NCBI GenBank assembly: GCA_009911355.1
Contig: QXXE01000005.1
Coordinates: 44,409-108,408 of the forward strand
DNA: 64,000 nt
From: Clostridiaceae bacterium
Lineage (GTDB): Bacteria; Bacillota; Clostridia; Oscillospirales; Butyricicoccaceae
Direction of reading: 5' to 3'
Part shown: positions 49,185-57,280 of the stretch, piece by piece
How the letters are laid out: each line of letters starts with the position of its first letter
Position numbering within the stretch: the stretch's first letter is position 1
The notes under the pieces: generated by a model
The model's database searches: none
Seen by the model: only the letters and a program-made list of their open reading frames with translations
Told to the model about the DNA's origin: nothing
Position numbers and translations under genes: made by a program

Positions 49185-49407
49185 CCCGCCCGCAGGCGTG
49201 GGGAGGATGCGCAGCATCCGTGGGGTCTGGGGCGCACGCCCCAGCGGGGTCCAGCGCCGCCGCTGGCGCACTCCGCAGAGTGCGGAACCCCCGTCCCGCC
49301 CGCAGGCGGGGGGAGGATGCGCAGCATCCGTGGGGTCTGGGGCGAACGCCCCAGCGGGGTCCAGCGCCGCCGCTGGCGCACTCCGCAGAGTGCGGAACCC
49401 CCGTCCT
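49185..49407. repeat. Dispersed repeat copy 13, duplicated in tandem (110-base period)
   Basis: Two units start near CCCCGTCCCGCCCGCAGGCG; the internal GCAGCATCCGTGGGGTCTGG recurs at 49211 and 49321. Each unit holds module C (reverse), GGATGCGCAGCATCC, GGGGCGCACGCCCC and GCACTCCGCAGAGTGC hairpins. It lies between convergent genes. Confidence 0.85.
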
Positions 49408-50845
49408 AACCGCGTTCCGCGTCGCGCTGCGCAGGGCCGTCGAGCAGCCGCCCCCGGAAATCGAAGCGCGAGCCGTGGCAGGGGCACTCCCAGCTGAGCG
49501 TGTCCGGGTTCCATTCCAGCTGGCACCCCAGATGCGGGCAGCGCGGGTCAATCACAAAAATTTCCCCGCTGGGGGACTTGTAAACGCCCGCTTTCCCGCC
49601 TTCATAGGACACAATGCCGCCGTGCCCAGCCGGAAGCGCGTCGGTCAGCCCGCGCGGCAGGCCAAAAGCCGTGCGCGACAGCCCGCGCACCGACTCCGCC
49701 ATATCATGGAACAGCTGCGCCGCCGACGCCGACGGCTGGAAGCGCTGCGGCGTGAACAGCCCCCCGAACTCGGCGGGCTCACCCTGCACCAGAGCCGTCA
49801 GCACCCGCGCCGCCGCCATCGAACCCGTCATGCCCCATTTGCGGAAGCCGGTCGCGACAAACCAATCCGGCGTGTCCGCCGCAAACTGCCCGATATACGG
49901 GATGCCGTCCAGCGAAACACAATCCTGCGCCGACCAGCGCGCCGCAACGCTGCACCCCCGCCAGATGCGCTTTGCCCGCGATTCCAGCATGTCCAGCTGA
50001 CCGCCTTTGCGGTTTTCGCCGGTGCGGTGGCTGCCCCCGCCAACCAGCACATATTTGCCCGCAGGGCGGAGGGAAAGCCCGTCCGTGTCAATGCCAAGAA
50101 ACATCCCTTCCGGCAGCGCCGCGCCTTCAACTGCGATACAATAGCTGCGCTCCTGATGCATCCGCATAAAATAATAACCCGGATGGTTCAGGAACGGAAA
50201 ATGGCAGGCGAACACCACCTTTTGCGCATGGACTGCACCCTTTGCGGTGGCCAATACGCCGCCCTCCACGGAAAGCACACGGGTGTGCTCATAAATGCGC
50301 AGCGGGGCGGCAATGCGCCGCAGGAATTTCAGCGGGTGGAACATCGCCTGCCCATCAAGCCGAAGCGCGGCGGTCACAGGGAACGGCAGGCCCGTGTCCC
50401 GCGCGAGCGCCCCTTTAAGCCCCAAAGCTTCATAGGCGGCAAGCTCTTCCTCAAGCGGCGCAGTCTCCAAGCAGGTATATAACCAAGACGGCGCTTCGGT
50501 AAAGCCGCACTGGATGGACAACCGGTCAATCAACCGGCGGTACAGTGTGACTGCCTGCTGATTGGCAGCGGCATACGCGCGCGCCGTACTTTCGCCCTGC
50601 TGTCGGAGCATTTCGGCATAGCACAGGCCGTGCTGCGCGGTGACCTTTGCGGTGGTGCGCCCGGTCTGCCCGCTGCCGACGCGGTTTGCTTCCAGTATGA
50701 CAACATCTTTGCCGGCTTCTGACAGGAAATGCGCAGTCAGGACGCCCGCAAGCCCGCCGCCGATCACGGCCACGTCGGCTGTAATATCGCCTTCCAGCTG
50801 CGGCCTGCTGCCAGCCTGGGACGTTTTCTGCCAAATGGATTCCAT
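49406..50845 (-). CDS. FAD-dependent oxidoreductase with C-terminal Rieske domain
   Basis: The 479-residue product combines a DAO-type FAD domain (ADVAVIGGGLAGVLTAHFLSEAGKDVVILEA at the N-terminus, GRTTAKVTAQHGLCYAEML, PYIGQFAADTPDWFVATGFRKWGMTGSMAAARVL) with a Rieske [2Fe-2S] domain at the end: CPHLGCQLEWNPDTLSWECPCHGSRFDFRG. This is the clostridial/bacillar YhfW-like family, whose substrate is unknown. Start 50845 (MESIWQK) follows GAGGTG; an earlier GTG-type extension is open but less likely. Confidence 0.88.
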   Translation of the reverse strand: MESIWQKTSQAGSRPQLEGDITADVAVIGGGLAGVLTAHFLSEAGKDVVILEANRVGSGQTGRTTAKVTAQHGLCYAEMLRQQGESTARAYAAANQQAVTLYRRLIDRLSIQCGFTEAPSWLYTCLETAPLEEELAAYEALGLKGALARDTGLPFPVTAALRLDGQAMFHPLKFLRRIAAPLRIYEHTRVLSVEGGVLATAKGAVHAQKVVFACHFPFLNHPGYYFMRMHQERSYCIAVEGAALPEGMFLGIDTDGLSLRPAGKYVLVGGGSHRTGENRKGGQLDMLESRAKRIWRGCSVAARWSAQDCVSLDGIPYIGQFAADTPDWFVATGFRKWGMTGSMAAARVLTALVQGEPAEFGGLFTPQRFQPSASAAQLFHDMAESVRGLSRTAFGLPRGLTDALPAGHGGIVSYEGGKAGVYKSPSGEIFVIDPRCPHLGCQLEWNPDTLSWECPCHGSRFDFRGRLLDGPAQRDAERG

Positions 50846-50897
50846 AACACTCACCTCGCGGTTAGCATTTACCAAAACGTGCAGATTATGCAGGCTG

Positions 50898-50995
50898 CGC
50901 CAGTAGGCTCCGCCCGCTGGACCCCCGCGCCTATGCGGCGGGCACCAGAGGGGCTAGCCCCTCTGGACTCCCTTTATCCGCTGCGGCGGGGAATG
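50898..50995. repeat. Dispersed palindromic repeat, copy 14
   Basis: CGCGCCTATGCGGCGGGC, module B as CCAGAGGGGCTAGCCCCTCTGG (22 bases, at 50945-50966) with both arms changed in step, and a degenerate module C (CCGCTGCGGCGGGG). Confidence 0.75.
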
Positions 50996-51020
50996 GGTAC
51001 ACAGCTGCCGCAAATGCGTA

Positions 51021-51056
51021 CCGCTTCACTCGCCAAACGGACGGCGAGTGAAGCGG
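51021..51056. terminator. Perfect 14-bp hairpin downstream of gpsA
   Basis: CCGCTTCACTCGCC (51021-51034) pairs with GGCGAGTGAAGCGG (51043-51056), 38 bases past the gpsA stop. No T tract follows on the minus strand. Confidence 0.55.
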
Positions 51057-51093
51057 CAAAAATTTGGGGGAATATGGGTATAGACAGCGGATT

Positions 51094-52107
51094 TCAGGTC
51101 AACCAGAGCTCTTCGCTCTCGCGCTTTTTGGCACGGCCCATCAGCAGGCCGATGGCTTCGCGCGCGTCGCCGCCCTCATAGAGCACATGATACATGGCCT
51201 CGGTGATGGGCATTGGAACGCCCGCCTGCTTTGCGAGATGATAACCCGCCTCGGTCGCATAGTAGCCTTCCACGACCGCGCCGACCTCTTTCATGGCGGT
51301 TTGCACGTCCTTGCCCTGTCCGATGAGGATCCCGGCGCGCCGGTTGCGCGAGTGCATCGACGTGCAGGTAACGATCAGGTCGCCGACCCCAGACAGGCCG
51401 GCGAAGGTCTCCTGCTTTGCGCCGAGCGCTACGCCGAGCCTTGCAATCTCGGTGAGGCCGCGCGTCATAAACGCAGCTTTGGAGTTATCACCGAGTCCAA
51501 GCCCATCGGAGATGCCCGCGCCGAGGGCGATAATGTTCTTAAACGCGCCGCCGAGCTCAGCGCCGACGATATCGTCGGAGGTATACACGCGGAACCGCCC
51601 GCCGGACATGAATACGTCCTGTGTCAGTTCAGCGGCAGCGTGGTCGGTGGACGCGGCGAGGATGGCGGTGGGGATGCCGCGCCCGACTTCCTCGGCGTGG
51701 GTGGGGCCGGTGAGCGCGACAACGGGATGCTGGCCACCGAGCACGCGGGCGATGCTCTCAGAGAACCGGCAGTAGCCGTTTTTCGCATCGAGCCCCTTGC
51801 CGACGTTCACGACAACCGTGCCGGGGCGGATAAAGGGGAGGATGCTCTCGGCGGTGGAGGAAACGGCAAAGCTGGGCACTGCCAGCACAACCAGCTCTGC
51901 GTCCTGCACGGAGGAAAGGCTGCTTGTCACGGGCACGCCTTCGGGGATCATCACGCCGGGGAGCAATTTTTCGTTGGTGCGTTCCCGGGCGAGGCGCTCG
52001 GCCTCCTCGGGGAAGAACGTCCACAGGGTCACTTCGTGGCCGTTGCCATGCAGCAGGACTGCGAGCGCAGTGCCCCAGCCGCCGCTGCCTAAAACCGTAA
52101 TTTTCAT
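51094..52107 (-). CDS. gpsA: NAD(P)-dependent glycerol-3-phosphate dehydrogenase
   Basis: GpsA reduces dihydroxyacetone phosphate to sn-glycerol-3-phosphate for phospholipid synthesis, which PlsY (next gene upstream in the operon) then acylates. The 337-residue product has MKITVLGSGGWGTALAVLLHGNGHEV, the GPTHAEEVGRGIPTA motif, GAFKNIIALGAGISDGLGLGDNSKAAFMTRGLTE and FAGLSGVGDLIVTCTSMHSRNRRAG. It ends RESEELWLT. The gap to plsY (660 bases) is filled by repeats. Confidence 0.96.
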   Translation of the reverse strand: MKITVLGSGGWGTALAVLLHGNGHEVTLWTFFPEEAERLARERTNEKLLPGVMIPEGVPVTSSLSSVQDAELVVLAVPSFAVSSTAESILPFIRPGTVVVNVGKGLDAKNGYCRFSESIARVLGGQHPVVALTGPTHAEEVGRGIPTAILAASTDHAAAELTQDVFMSGGRFRVYTSDDIVGAELGGAFKNIIALGAGISDGLGLGDNSKAAFMTRGLTEIARLGVALGAKQETFAGLSGVGDLIVTCTSMHSRNRRAGILIGQGKDVQTAMKEVGAVVEGYYATEAGYHLAKQAGVPMPITEAMYHVLYEGGDAREAIGLLMGRAKKRESEELWLT

Positions 52108-52136
52108 GCGCTTTGCGCCTCCGTTTATGAGATGCG

Positions 52137-52245
52137 GGGGATTTCGCCCCTTGCGAGGGGCGCCCGGGGCGCTGCCCCGGGACCCCGCGATTTTTTCGTG
52201 AAAAAATCGAGTAAAAGCTTTATTACCGCTGCGGCGGGGATGCCG
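52137..52245. repeat. Dispersed palindromic repeat, copy 15
   Basis: CCCCTTGCGAGGGG, GGGGCGCTGCCCCGGG, module A with a stem-preserving change (CGATTTTTTC...GAAAAAATCG, 52190-52211), GAGTAAAAGCTTTATTACC and a degenerate module C. Confidence 0.75.
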
Positions 52246-52348
52246 CTGCGAAGTACGCGCGGCCTTTCTCCCGACAGTGCATTAAAGGATTGTAAAGATT
52301 TGAAGAAATTACCGGCAAATGAAACCCTCTCGGGGCACATTTACGCAA

Positions 52349-52390
52349 GCCCCAAACCCGCTGGCGTCGTTCTGCCAGCGGGTTTGGGGC
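52349..52390. terminator. Perfect 16-bp hairpin
   Basis: GCCCCAAACCCGCTGG (52349-52364) pairs with CCAGCGGGTTTGGGGC (52375-52390). It lies in the long gpsA-plsY gap; the sequence 52246-52348 before it holds nothing else. Confidence 0.6.
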
Positions 52391-52436
52391 GGGAGAGCAG
52401 TCAGCGGCAATGCACCCATGCGCCGGACTAACCCGG

Positions 52437-52464
52437 CCGGCCCGCTGCCATAATGGCGGGCCGG
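52437..52464. repeat. Recurrent GCCCGC/GCGGGC hairpin, copy 4
   Basis: CCGGCCCGC (52437-52445) pairs with GCGGGCCGG (52456-52464); loop TGCCATAATG is the same as at 14990-14999. Confidence 0.65.
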
Positions 52465-52570
52465 GCCACTGAGCACCCAAAACTCCAAACCCGACCAATC
52501 CCCCGTCCCGCCCGCAGGCGAATCAGAGATGCGTCAGCATCTCGGGGTCTGGGGCGAAAGCCCCAGCGGG

Positions 52571-52760
52571 TGCAGGGCAGAGCCCTGCCGCCCGCCGCGC
52601 AGGCGCGGGGTGCAGGGGCAGAGCCCCGCCGCCCGCCGCGCAGGCGCGGGGTGCAGGGGCAGAGCCCCGCCGCCCGCCGCGCAGGCGCGGGGTGCAGGGG
52701 CAGAGCCCCGCCGCCCGCCGCGCAGGCGCGGGGTGCAGGGGCAGAGCCCCGCCGCCCGCC
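52571..52760. repeat. 41-base tandem array (about 4.6 copies) at the end of dispersed repeat copy 16
   Basis: Units begin TGCAGGGGCAGAGCCCCGCC at 52571 (variant), 52611, 52652, 52693 and 52734. Each contains GGGGCAGAGCCCC and CGCGCAGGCGCG hairpins. Copies 2-5 are nearly identical, so the array is recent. Before it, 52499-52570 holds module C and GGGGTCTGGGGCGAAAGCCC. It ends just before the plsY stop at 52769. Confidence 0.9.
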
Positions 52761-52768
52761 GCCGTGCG

Positions 52769-53395
52769 CTAACGATCCTCTCTGCCGCCGATCTGGGGCT
52801 TTACATGAAAGGTGAACCGGTTCTCGCAGCCGCGCAGGATGCGCCCGATGTTAGAACGGTGCAAGTAGATGACCGAACCGCCCATCAGCGCCGCAACGGC
52901 CGTCAGCCTCCAGTCCCCGTACAAGACCTGCATGGAAATCGGGAAACTGACCGCGCCCAGGATCGAGCCCAACGAGATCCAGCGCGTGACCGCAACCGTC
53001 ACCACAAACAGGATGAACGCCGTCAGGAAAATCCGCCAGTCCAGAAACAAAAGCATAGTTGCTCCTACCAACACGCCCTTGCCGCCCCGGAATCCAAAAT
53101 ACACCGGGAAAACATGGCCCAGAATGACGAATATGCCCGCGCAAAGCTTACCCGGCATCCCCGCCAGATAACCGCCCAGCCAGACCGATACCGCCGCCTT
53201 TGCCGTGTCGCCCAGCAGCACAAGCAGCGTCTTTGACGCGCCCATCGTCCGGAACGAATTGGTCAGCCCCGCATTGCCGCTGCCATAAGTCCGGATGTCC
53301 TTACCCGTAGTCAGACGGCACACGATGATCGAAAAACTCAGCGAACCCAGCAGGTACGCCGCCGCCGCGATAATCAGATACTTCACATTGCCCAT
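52769..53395 (-). CDS. plsY: Acyl-phosphate:glycerol-3-phosphate acyltransferase
   Basis: PlsY adds the first acyl chain to glycerol-3-phosphate using acyl-phosphate from PlsX. The 208-residue membrane protein shows the three conserved motifs of the family: YLLGSLSFS, DIRTYGSGNAGLTNSFRTMG, GHVFPVYFGFRGGKGVLVG, and about six segments. The C-terminal tail (HVKPQIGGREDR) runs up to the repeat array. It lies 13 bases from der and follows the common order der-plsY-gpsA. Confidence 0.95.
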   Translation of the reverse strand: MGNVKYLIIAAAAYLLGSLSFSIIVCRLTTGKDIRTYGSGNAGLTNSFRTMGASKTLLVLLGDTAKAAVSVWLGGYLAGMPGKLCAGIFVILGHVFPVYFGFRGGKGVLVGATMLLFLDWRIFLTAFILFVVTVAVTRWISLGSILGAVSFPISMQVLYGDWRLTAVAALMGGSVIYLHRSNIGRILRGCENRFTFHVKPQIGGREDR

Positions 53396-53408
53396 TGCCA
53401 GCCCTCCG

Positions 53409-54730
53409 CTACTTGTCGCCGCGCTGCCGGATTACCATGCGCACAGGCGTGCCCTCAAGCCCGTATACCTCGCGCAGCTGGTTCTCCAAATAGCGCTGGT
53501 ACGAAAAATGGAACAGACGCGCGTCGTTGCAGAAACATACAAACGTCGGCGGCGCGGTGCTCGCCTGCGTCATATAATAAATTTTCAGGCGGCGGCCCTT
53601 GTCGGTCGGCGGCTGCACCCGCGCAGTCGCTTCCGCAAGAATCGAATTGAGCTGCCCGGTCGGGATCCGGCGGTGGTTCTGCTCGTAGACCTTAACCACC
53701 AGCTCGTAGAGGTTTTCCACCCGCTGCCCGCTCAACGCCGAAATAAACAGCACCGGCGCATATGGCATATAAGCCAGCCCTTCGCGCACCCGCAGCGTGT
53801 ATTCCTTCATCGTTTTACCGTCTTTTTCAACCAGGTCCCACTTGTTGACCACGATGAACAGGCTTTCCCCGCGTTGTGCGCCTCGCCCGCAACCTTTGTG
53901 TCCTGCTCGGTCACGCCCTCCGTCGCGTCGATCATGATGACGCACACGTCCGCACGCTCAACCGCCATCAGCGACCGCATCACCGAGAATTTTTCGATTT
54001 TTTCCTCCACCTTGCTCTTCTTCCGGATGCCCGCGGTGTCGATGAAGGTGAACTTGCCATAGGCGTTTTCCAGCTCCGCGTCAACGCTGTCCCGCGTCGT
54101 CCCCGCAACATCCGAAACAATCACCCGCTCCTCGCCCAACACCCGGTTGAGCAGCGACGATTTGCCGACGTTCGGCTTGCCAATGAGCGCAACACGGATG
54201 CGGTCGCCCTCCTCACTGTCCCCTTCCTCTGGCGGGAAGTGCTCATATGCCGCGTCCAGCAGCTCGCCGATGCCGTAGCCGTGCAGCGCGGAAATGCCAA
54301 ACGGCTCTCCTAGCCCGAGGTTGTAGAACTCGTAGAAATCCGGGTCGGGCTCGCCGGGACGGTCGCACTTGTTGACCGCAAGGACGATCGGCTTGCCGCA
54401 CCGCTGGAGCATCGCGGCAACGTCCTCGTCAGCGGCGGTAATACCGGTGCGCAGGTCGGTAATCAGGATGATCACGTCGGCATGATGGATCGCGGTCTCC
54501 GCCTGGAAACGCATGAATTTCAGGATTTCGTTGTCGTTTGACGGCTCGATGCCGCCGGTATCAATGATGGAAAAGCCCCTGCCGCGCCAGTCGGAGTCGG
54601 CGTAAAGCCGGTCACGGGTGACGCCGGGCGTGTCCTCTACGATCGAAAGCCGTTTCCCGGCGAGCCGGTTAAACAGCTGCGACTTGCCGACGTTCGGCCT
54701 GCCGACGATCGCAACAACAGGTTTTCCCAT
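53409..54730 (-). CDS. der: Ribosome-assembly GTPase Der (EngA), with a one-base frameshift
   Basis: Der has two GTPase domains and a KH-like C-terminal domain and is essential for 50S assembly. Seen: first GTPase [33 protein letters not shown] and NKCDRPGE; second GTPase [37 protein letters not shown]. After [10 protein letters not shown] the frame is lost; the next frame continues [24 protein letters not shown] and the KH-like end [15 protein letters not shown]. One C appears missing near 53862 (AAAGCCTG for AAAGCCCTG). The span is 1322 bases; one more gives the usual 440 residues. A sequencing error in a homopolymer is likely. Confidence 0.92.
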
Positions 54731-54756
54731 AATATTCCTCCTTGCTACAGGTTGTT

Positions 54757-54898
54757 TCTGCCCTGCGCGGGCGGCGCCGGGGCTTTGCCCCTGGACCCCA
54801 GCCCTGCGCGGGCGGCGGCAGGGCTCTGCCCTGCACCCGCTGGGGCCTTCGCCCCAGACCCCGAGATGCTTCGCATCTCTATTCGCCTGCGGGCGGGA
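54757..54898. repeat. Dispersed palindromic repeat, copy 17
   Basis: CCCTGCGCGGGCGGCG occurs twice (54760 and 54802), with CGGGGCTTTGCCCCTGG, GCAGGGCTCTGCCCTGC, GGGGCCTTCGCCCC, GAGATGCTTCGCATCTC and module C. It lies between der and the DUF512 gene. Confidence 0.8.
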
Positions 54899-54901
54899 CA
54901 G

Positions 54902-56212
54902 TCAGCCGCAATCTGACTCAAAAATCTTTTCGAGCAGGTCTGCGCCGTCGATCCGCACAGGCACAACCGCCGCGCCGATTTCTTCGCTGACCTGGCCAGG
55001 CGTGTAATCGTCAAGGAACACGTCGCCGCCATCGCGGAGCATATTTTCCGAGATCAGCACGCGCCCGCCGCAGACCTGCCCCCGCAGCTGTGCAATCAGG
55101 TCGCCGCCTGTGATAAGCCCTGCGACGGAAACCCCTTCGCCGAAGAAGTCATTGCGCACGGCGGTAACCTTATATTCCAAACCAGCGCATACCGCTTCGG
55201 CCTCTGCGAGCAGCTCCCGCAGCAGCGGGGCCGCCGCCGTCCCCGTCGCAACCGTGAACGGCGGCGCGCTGCGCCCTGCGTAGTCAGGCAGCGCCAGCCG
55301 GAATTCCTCTGCGAACAGCGAAAGCATCCCAATGCCGTTTTCAAACTGCGTGAAGTCCTCGTAATATTCCGTGTCCGGCAGCGGCCTGCCCGCTTTCAGG
55401 TAGAGCTCATCGCCGCACCACGCCAGCCGCGTCCCCAGCTCCGCAAGGCATCCCTGCGCGAAGGATTCGGTAAGATCCAGGCACTGGGCCGCGCCCTCCG
55501 GCGTGGTTGCCTTGAGCGGGTACAGCCCATCGCGGTGCTTTGTCATGCCAAACGGCACAACCGACACCGACTGGACCGCCGGGTACAGCCGTTTCAGGTC
55601 GCTGAGCGAACGCGCGAGGTGTTCCCCGTCGTTCAGCCCCTCGCAGACAACCAGCTGGCAGTTCATGGTAATGCCGCCCTCTGCAAATTGTTCCATGATT
55701 TGCAGCGCCTTTCCCGCCTTTTGATTGCGCAGCAATTCGCACCGCAGCGCGGGCTCGGTCGACTGCACCGAGATATTGACCGGCGAAATATGCATCCGCA
55801 GGATGCGCTGCACATCCTCTTCGGATAGGTTGGTCAGCGAAATATAGTTGCCCAGCAGGAACGACAGGCGCGCATCGTCGTCCTTGACATACAGGCTCGG
55901 GCGCAGCCCCTTCGGCAGCTGGTCGATGAAGCAGAACACACAATGGTTGGAGCACCGCTTCATGCTGTCCATCAGGTAGCTTTCAAAATTCAGCCCCAGC
56001 GGCTCGCCCTCGCCCTTGCGGATGGGGATCTGGCATACGGTGCCGTCCGGCCCGGCGGCCTCAAGCGCAAGATGGCTGTCATAGCTGTAAAATTTATAAT
56101 CCAGCACATCGCGCACCGGCTGGCCGTTGATGGAAACCAGCCGTTGGCCCGGGCGCAGCCCTGCGCGCTCCGCCGGGCTTCCTGGGTCGACCGAAACAAT
56201 GATGGTCTGTAT
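54902..56212 (-). CDS. DUF512 family protein with PDZ and radical-SAM-like domains, ATA start proposed
   Basis: From GTG 56116 the frame gives 404 residues, but it stays open upstream and encodes a proper N-terminal PDZ domain: IVSVDPGSPAERAGLRPGQRLVSINGQPV. No ATG, GTG or TTG precedes this; the codon at 56212-56210 is ATA, nine bases after GGAGG. I propose ATA (or a mutated ATG) as start, giving 436 residues, the usual DUF512 length. Next comes SMKRCSNHCVFCFIDQLPKGLR, a C-x3-C-x2-C radical-SAM-like cluster, then ARLSFLLGNYISLTNL and a C-terminal DUF512 domain (TVATGTAAAPLLREL). DUF512 genes commonly sit beside der, as here. Reaction unknown. Confidence 0.88.
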   Translation of the reverse strand: MQTIIVSVDPGSPAERAGLRPGQRLVSINGQPVRDVLDYKFYSYDSHLALEAAGPDGTVCQIPIRKGEGEPLGLNFESYLMDSMKRCSNHCVFCFIDQLPKGLRPSLYVKDDDARLSFLLGNYISLTNLSEEDVQRILRMHISPVNISVQSTEPALRCELLRNQKAGKALQIMEQFAEGGITMNCQLVVCEGLNDGEHLARSLSDLKRLYPAVQSVSVVPFGMTKHRDGLYPLKATTPEGAAQCLDLTESFAQGCLAELGTRLAWCGDELYLKAGRPLPDTEYYEDFTQFENGIGMLSLFAEEFRLALPDYAGRSAPPFTVATGTAAAPLLRELLAEAEAVCAGLEYKVTAVRNDFFGEGVSVAGLITGGDLIAQLRGQVCGGRVLISENMLRDGGDVFLDDYTPGQVSEEIGAAVVPVRIDGADLLEKIFESDCG

Positions 56213-56349
56213 AGCGGGATACCTCCCTCCTATTACATATAGATTGACGGGGAAGGTACGGCAGCCAGCCGCGCCTGTTTCCCCTGCGCCGGAACGGCGC
56301 AGGGCCCCGTTCTGCTTGGTGTTTTCTTTGCAGGCTTCCGGGCTTTTTC

Positions 56350-56383
56350 AAAAAAAAGAGGGAAAGCGCAAACAGCCTTCCCT
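56350..56383 (-). terminator. Terminator after rpmF
   Basis: On the minus strand AGGGAA (56383-56378) pairs with TTCCCT (56364-56359), inner GGC/GC(G)C pairs extend it, and TTTTTTTTG follows. It is 38 bases past the rpmF stop, so the DUF512 gene downstream needs read-through or its own start. Confidence 0.7.
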
Positions 56384-56420
56384 GAGAGCCCCGGTGGGGC
56401 CCCGACCTTTTTTGTGAAGC

Positions 56421-56603
56421 TTAGCCCTCGGTGGAAACAATCTCGCGGCCCTTGTAGTAGCCGCAGGCCTTGCACATCCGGTGGGAGAGCTTGAACTCGC
56501 CGCACTTCGGGCATTTTACCATGCCGGGAAGAGAGAGCTTCCAATGGGAGTTACGCCTTTTATCGCGTCTCGCTTTCGATGTTTTTCTCTTCGGTACTGC
56601 CAT
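56421..56603 (-). CDS. rpmF: Ribosomal protein bL32
   Basis: The 60-residue L32 begins [21 protein letters not shown] and has a zinc ribbon [31 protein letters not shown] precedes the ATG. It follows yceD by 50 bases, the usual pair. Confidence 0.97.
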   Translation of the reverse strand: MAVPKRKTSKARRDKRRNSHWKLSLPGMVKCPKCGEFKLSHRMCKACGYYKGREIVSTEG

Positions 56604-56653
56604 TTCCGTGACACCTCCTACTCTATATTCTGTAAATTTTTAAACCTGGGTAT

Positions 56654-57142
56654 TTATTCGCCGCTTCGATGCAGCAGCGTGCCCAATACTGCCAGCCGAG
56701 GATCAATTTGCTTCTCTTCGCAGCCGCAGTCCTGCTTGTTGCGGTCGGCGCCGCAGACCGGGCACAGCCCCTTGCAGTCCGGGCGGCACAGATAGACCAT
56801 CTCGACCTCGAGCAGCAACGCGGGGAACAGGATTTCCTCGACCTCAACCTCTTCGCCGGAGAGCAGGTACTCCTCATCCTCCGACTCTGCGGCATGCTCT
56901 TCATAGGTAAGGAGCGTGTCCGTCTTTACTTCCATTGGGATTTCAAGCGGTTCCAGGCAGCGGGCGCACTCGGTCAGATAGGCCGCCCTGATCGTGCCGG
57001 TCAGGCGCAGCACGCCCAAATGGTTCCGGACCTCCCCGGAATACTCCACCTGCCGGAAGCTTTCATCCAGCCGGTCAAGCTTCCCTGCAAACGGGATAGA
57101 GCCGCCGTAATCCCCGGCAAGTTTTCTCAAATCAATCTTCAT
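56654..57142 (-). CDS. yceD: YceD family protein (DUF177)
   Basis: The 162-residue product is a DUF177/YceD protein, an rRNA-biogenesis factor whose gene is linked to rpmF across bacteria. Key parts: MKIDLRKLAGDYGGSIPFAGKLD, GTIRAAYLTECARCLEPLEIPMEV (with the CxRC pair), then EILFPALLLEVEMVYLCRPDCKGLCPVCGADRNKQDCGC, a cysteine-rich end typical of Gram-positive members. Confidence 0.92.
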   Translation of the reverse strand: MKIDLRKLAGDYGGSIPFAGKLDRLDESFRQVEYSGEVRNHLGVLRLTGTIRAAYLTECARCLEPLEIPMEVKTDTLLTYEEHAAESEDEEYLLSGEEVEVEEILFPALLLEVEMVYLCRPDCKGLCPVCGADRNKQDCGCEEKQIDPRLAVLGTLLHRSGE

Positions 57143-57167
57143 GCTAACCTCACATGGTACATCTGAT

Positions 57168-57197
57168 AGTATACTATACCTGCTCGCGGTTTGTCAA
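57168..57197 (-). promoter_or_regulatory. yceD-rpmF promoter
   Basis: TTGACA (57197-57192), 18 bases and TATACT (57173-57168) on the minus strand. Confidence 0.78.
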
Positions 57198-57280
57198 CCA
57201 AATTCTATGGGAAATGCCGTTTTTTCTGATTTCCTCCCCTGCGTGCGGGGCCAAGGGGGCGTAAGCGGGCCTTTATGGGA

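Noticed and set aside
52571..52760. CRISPR-like array
   Set aside because: The repeats are directly adjacent with no unique spacers and no cas genes nearby; it is a simple tandem repeat.
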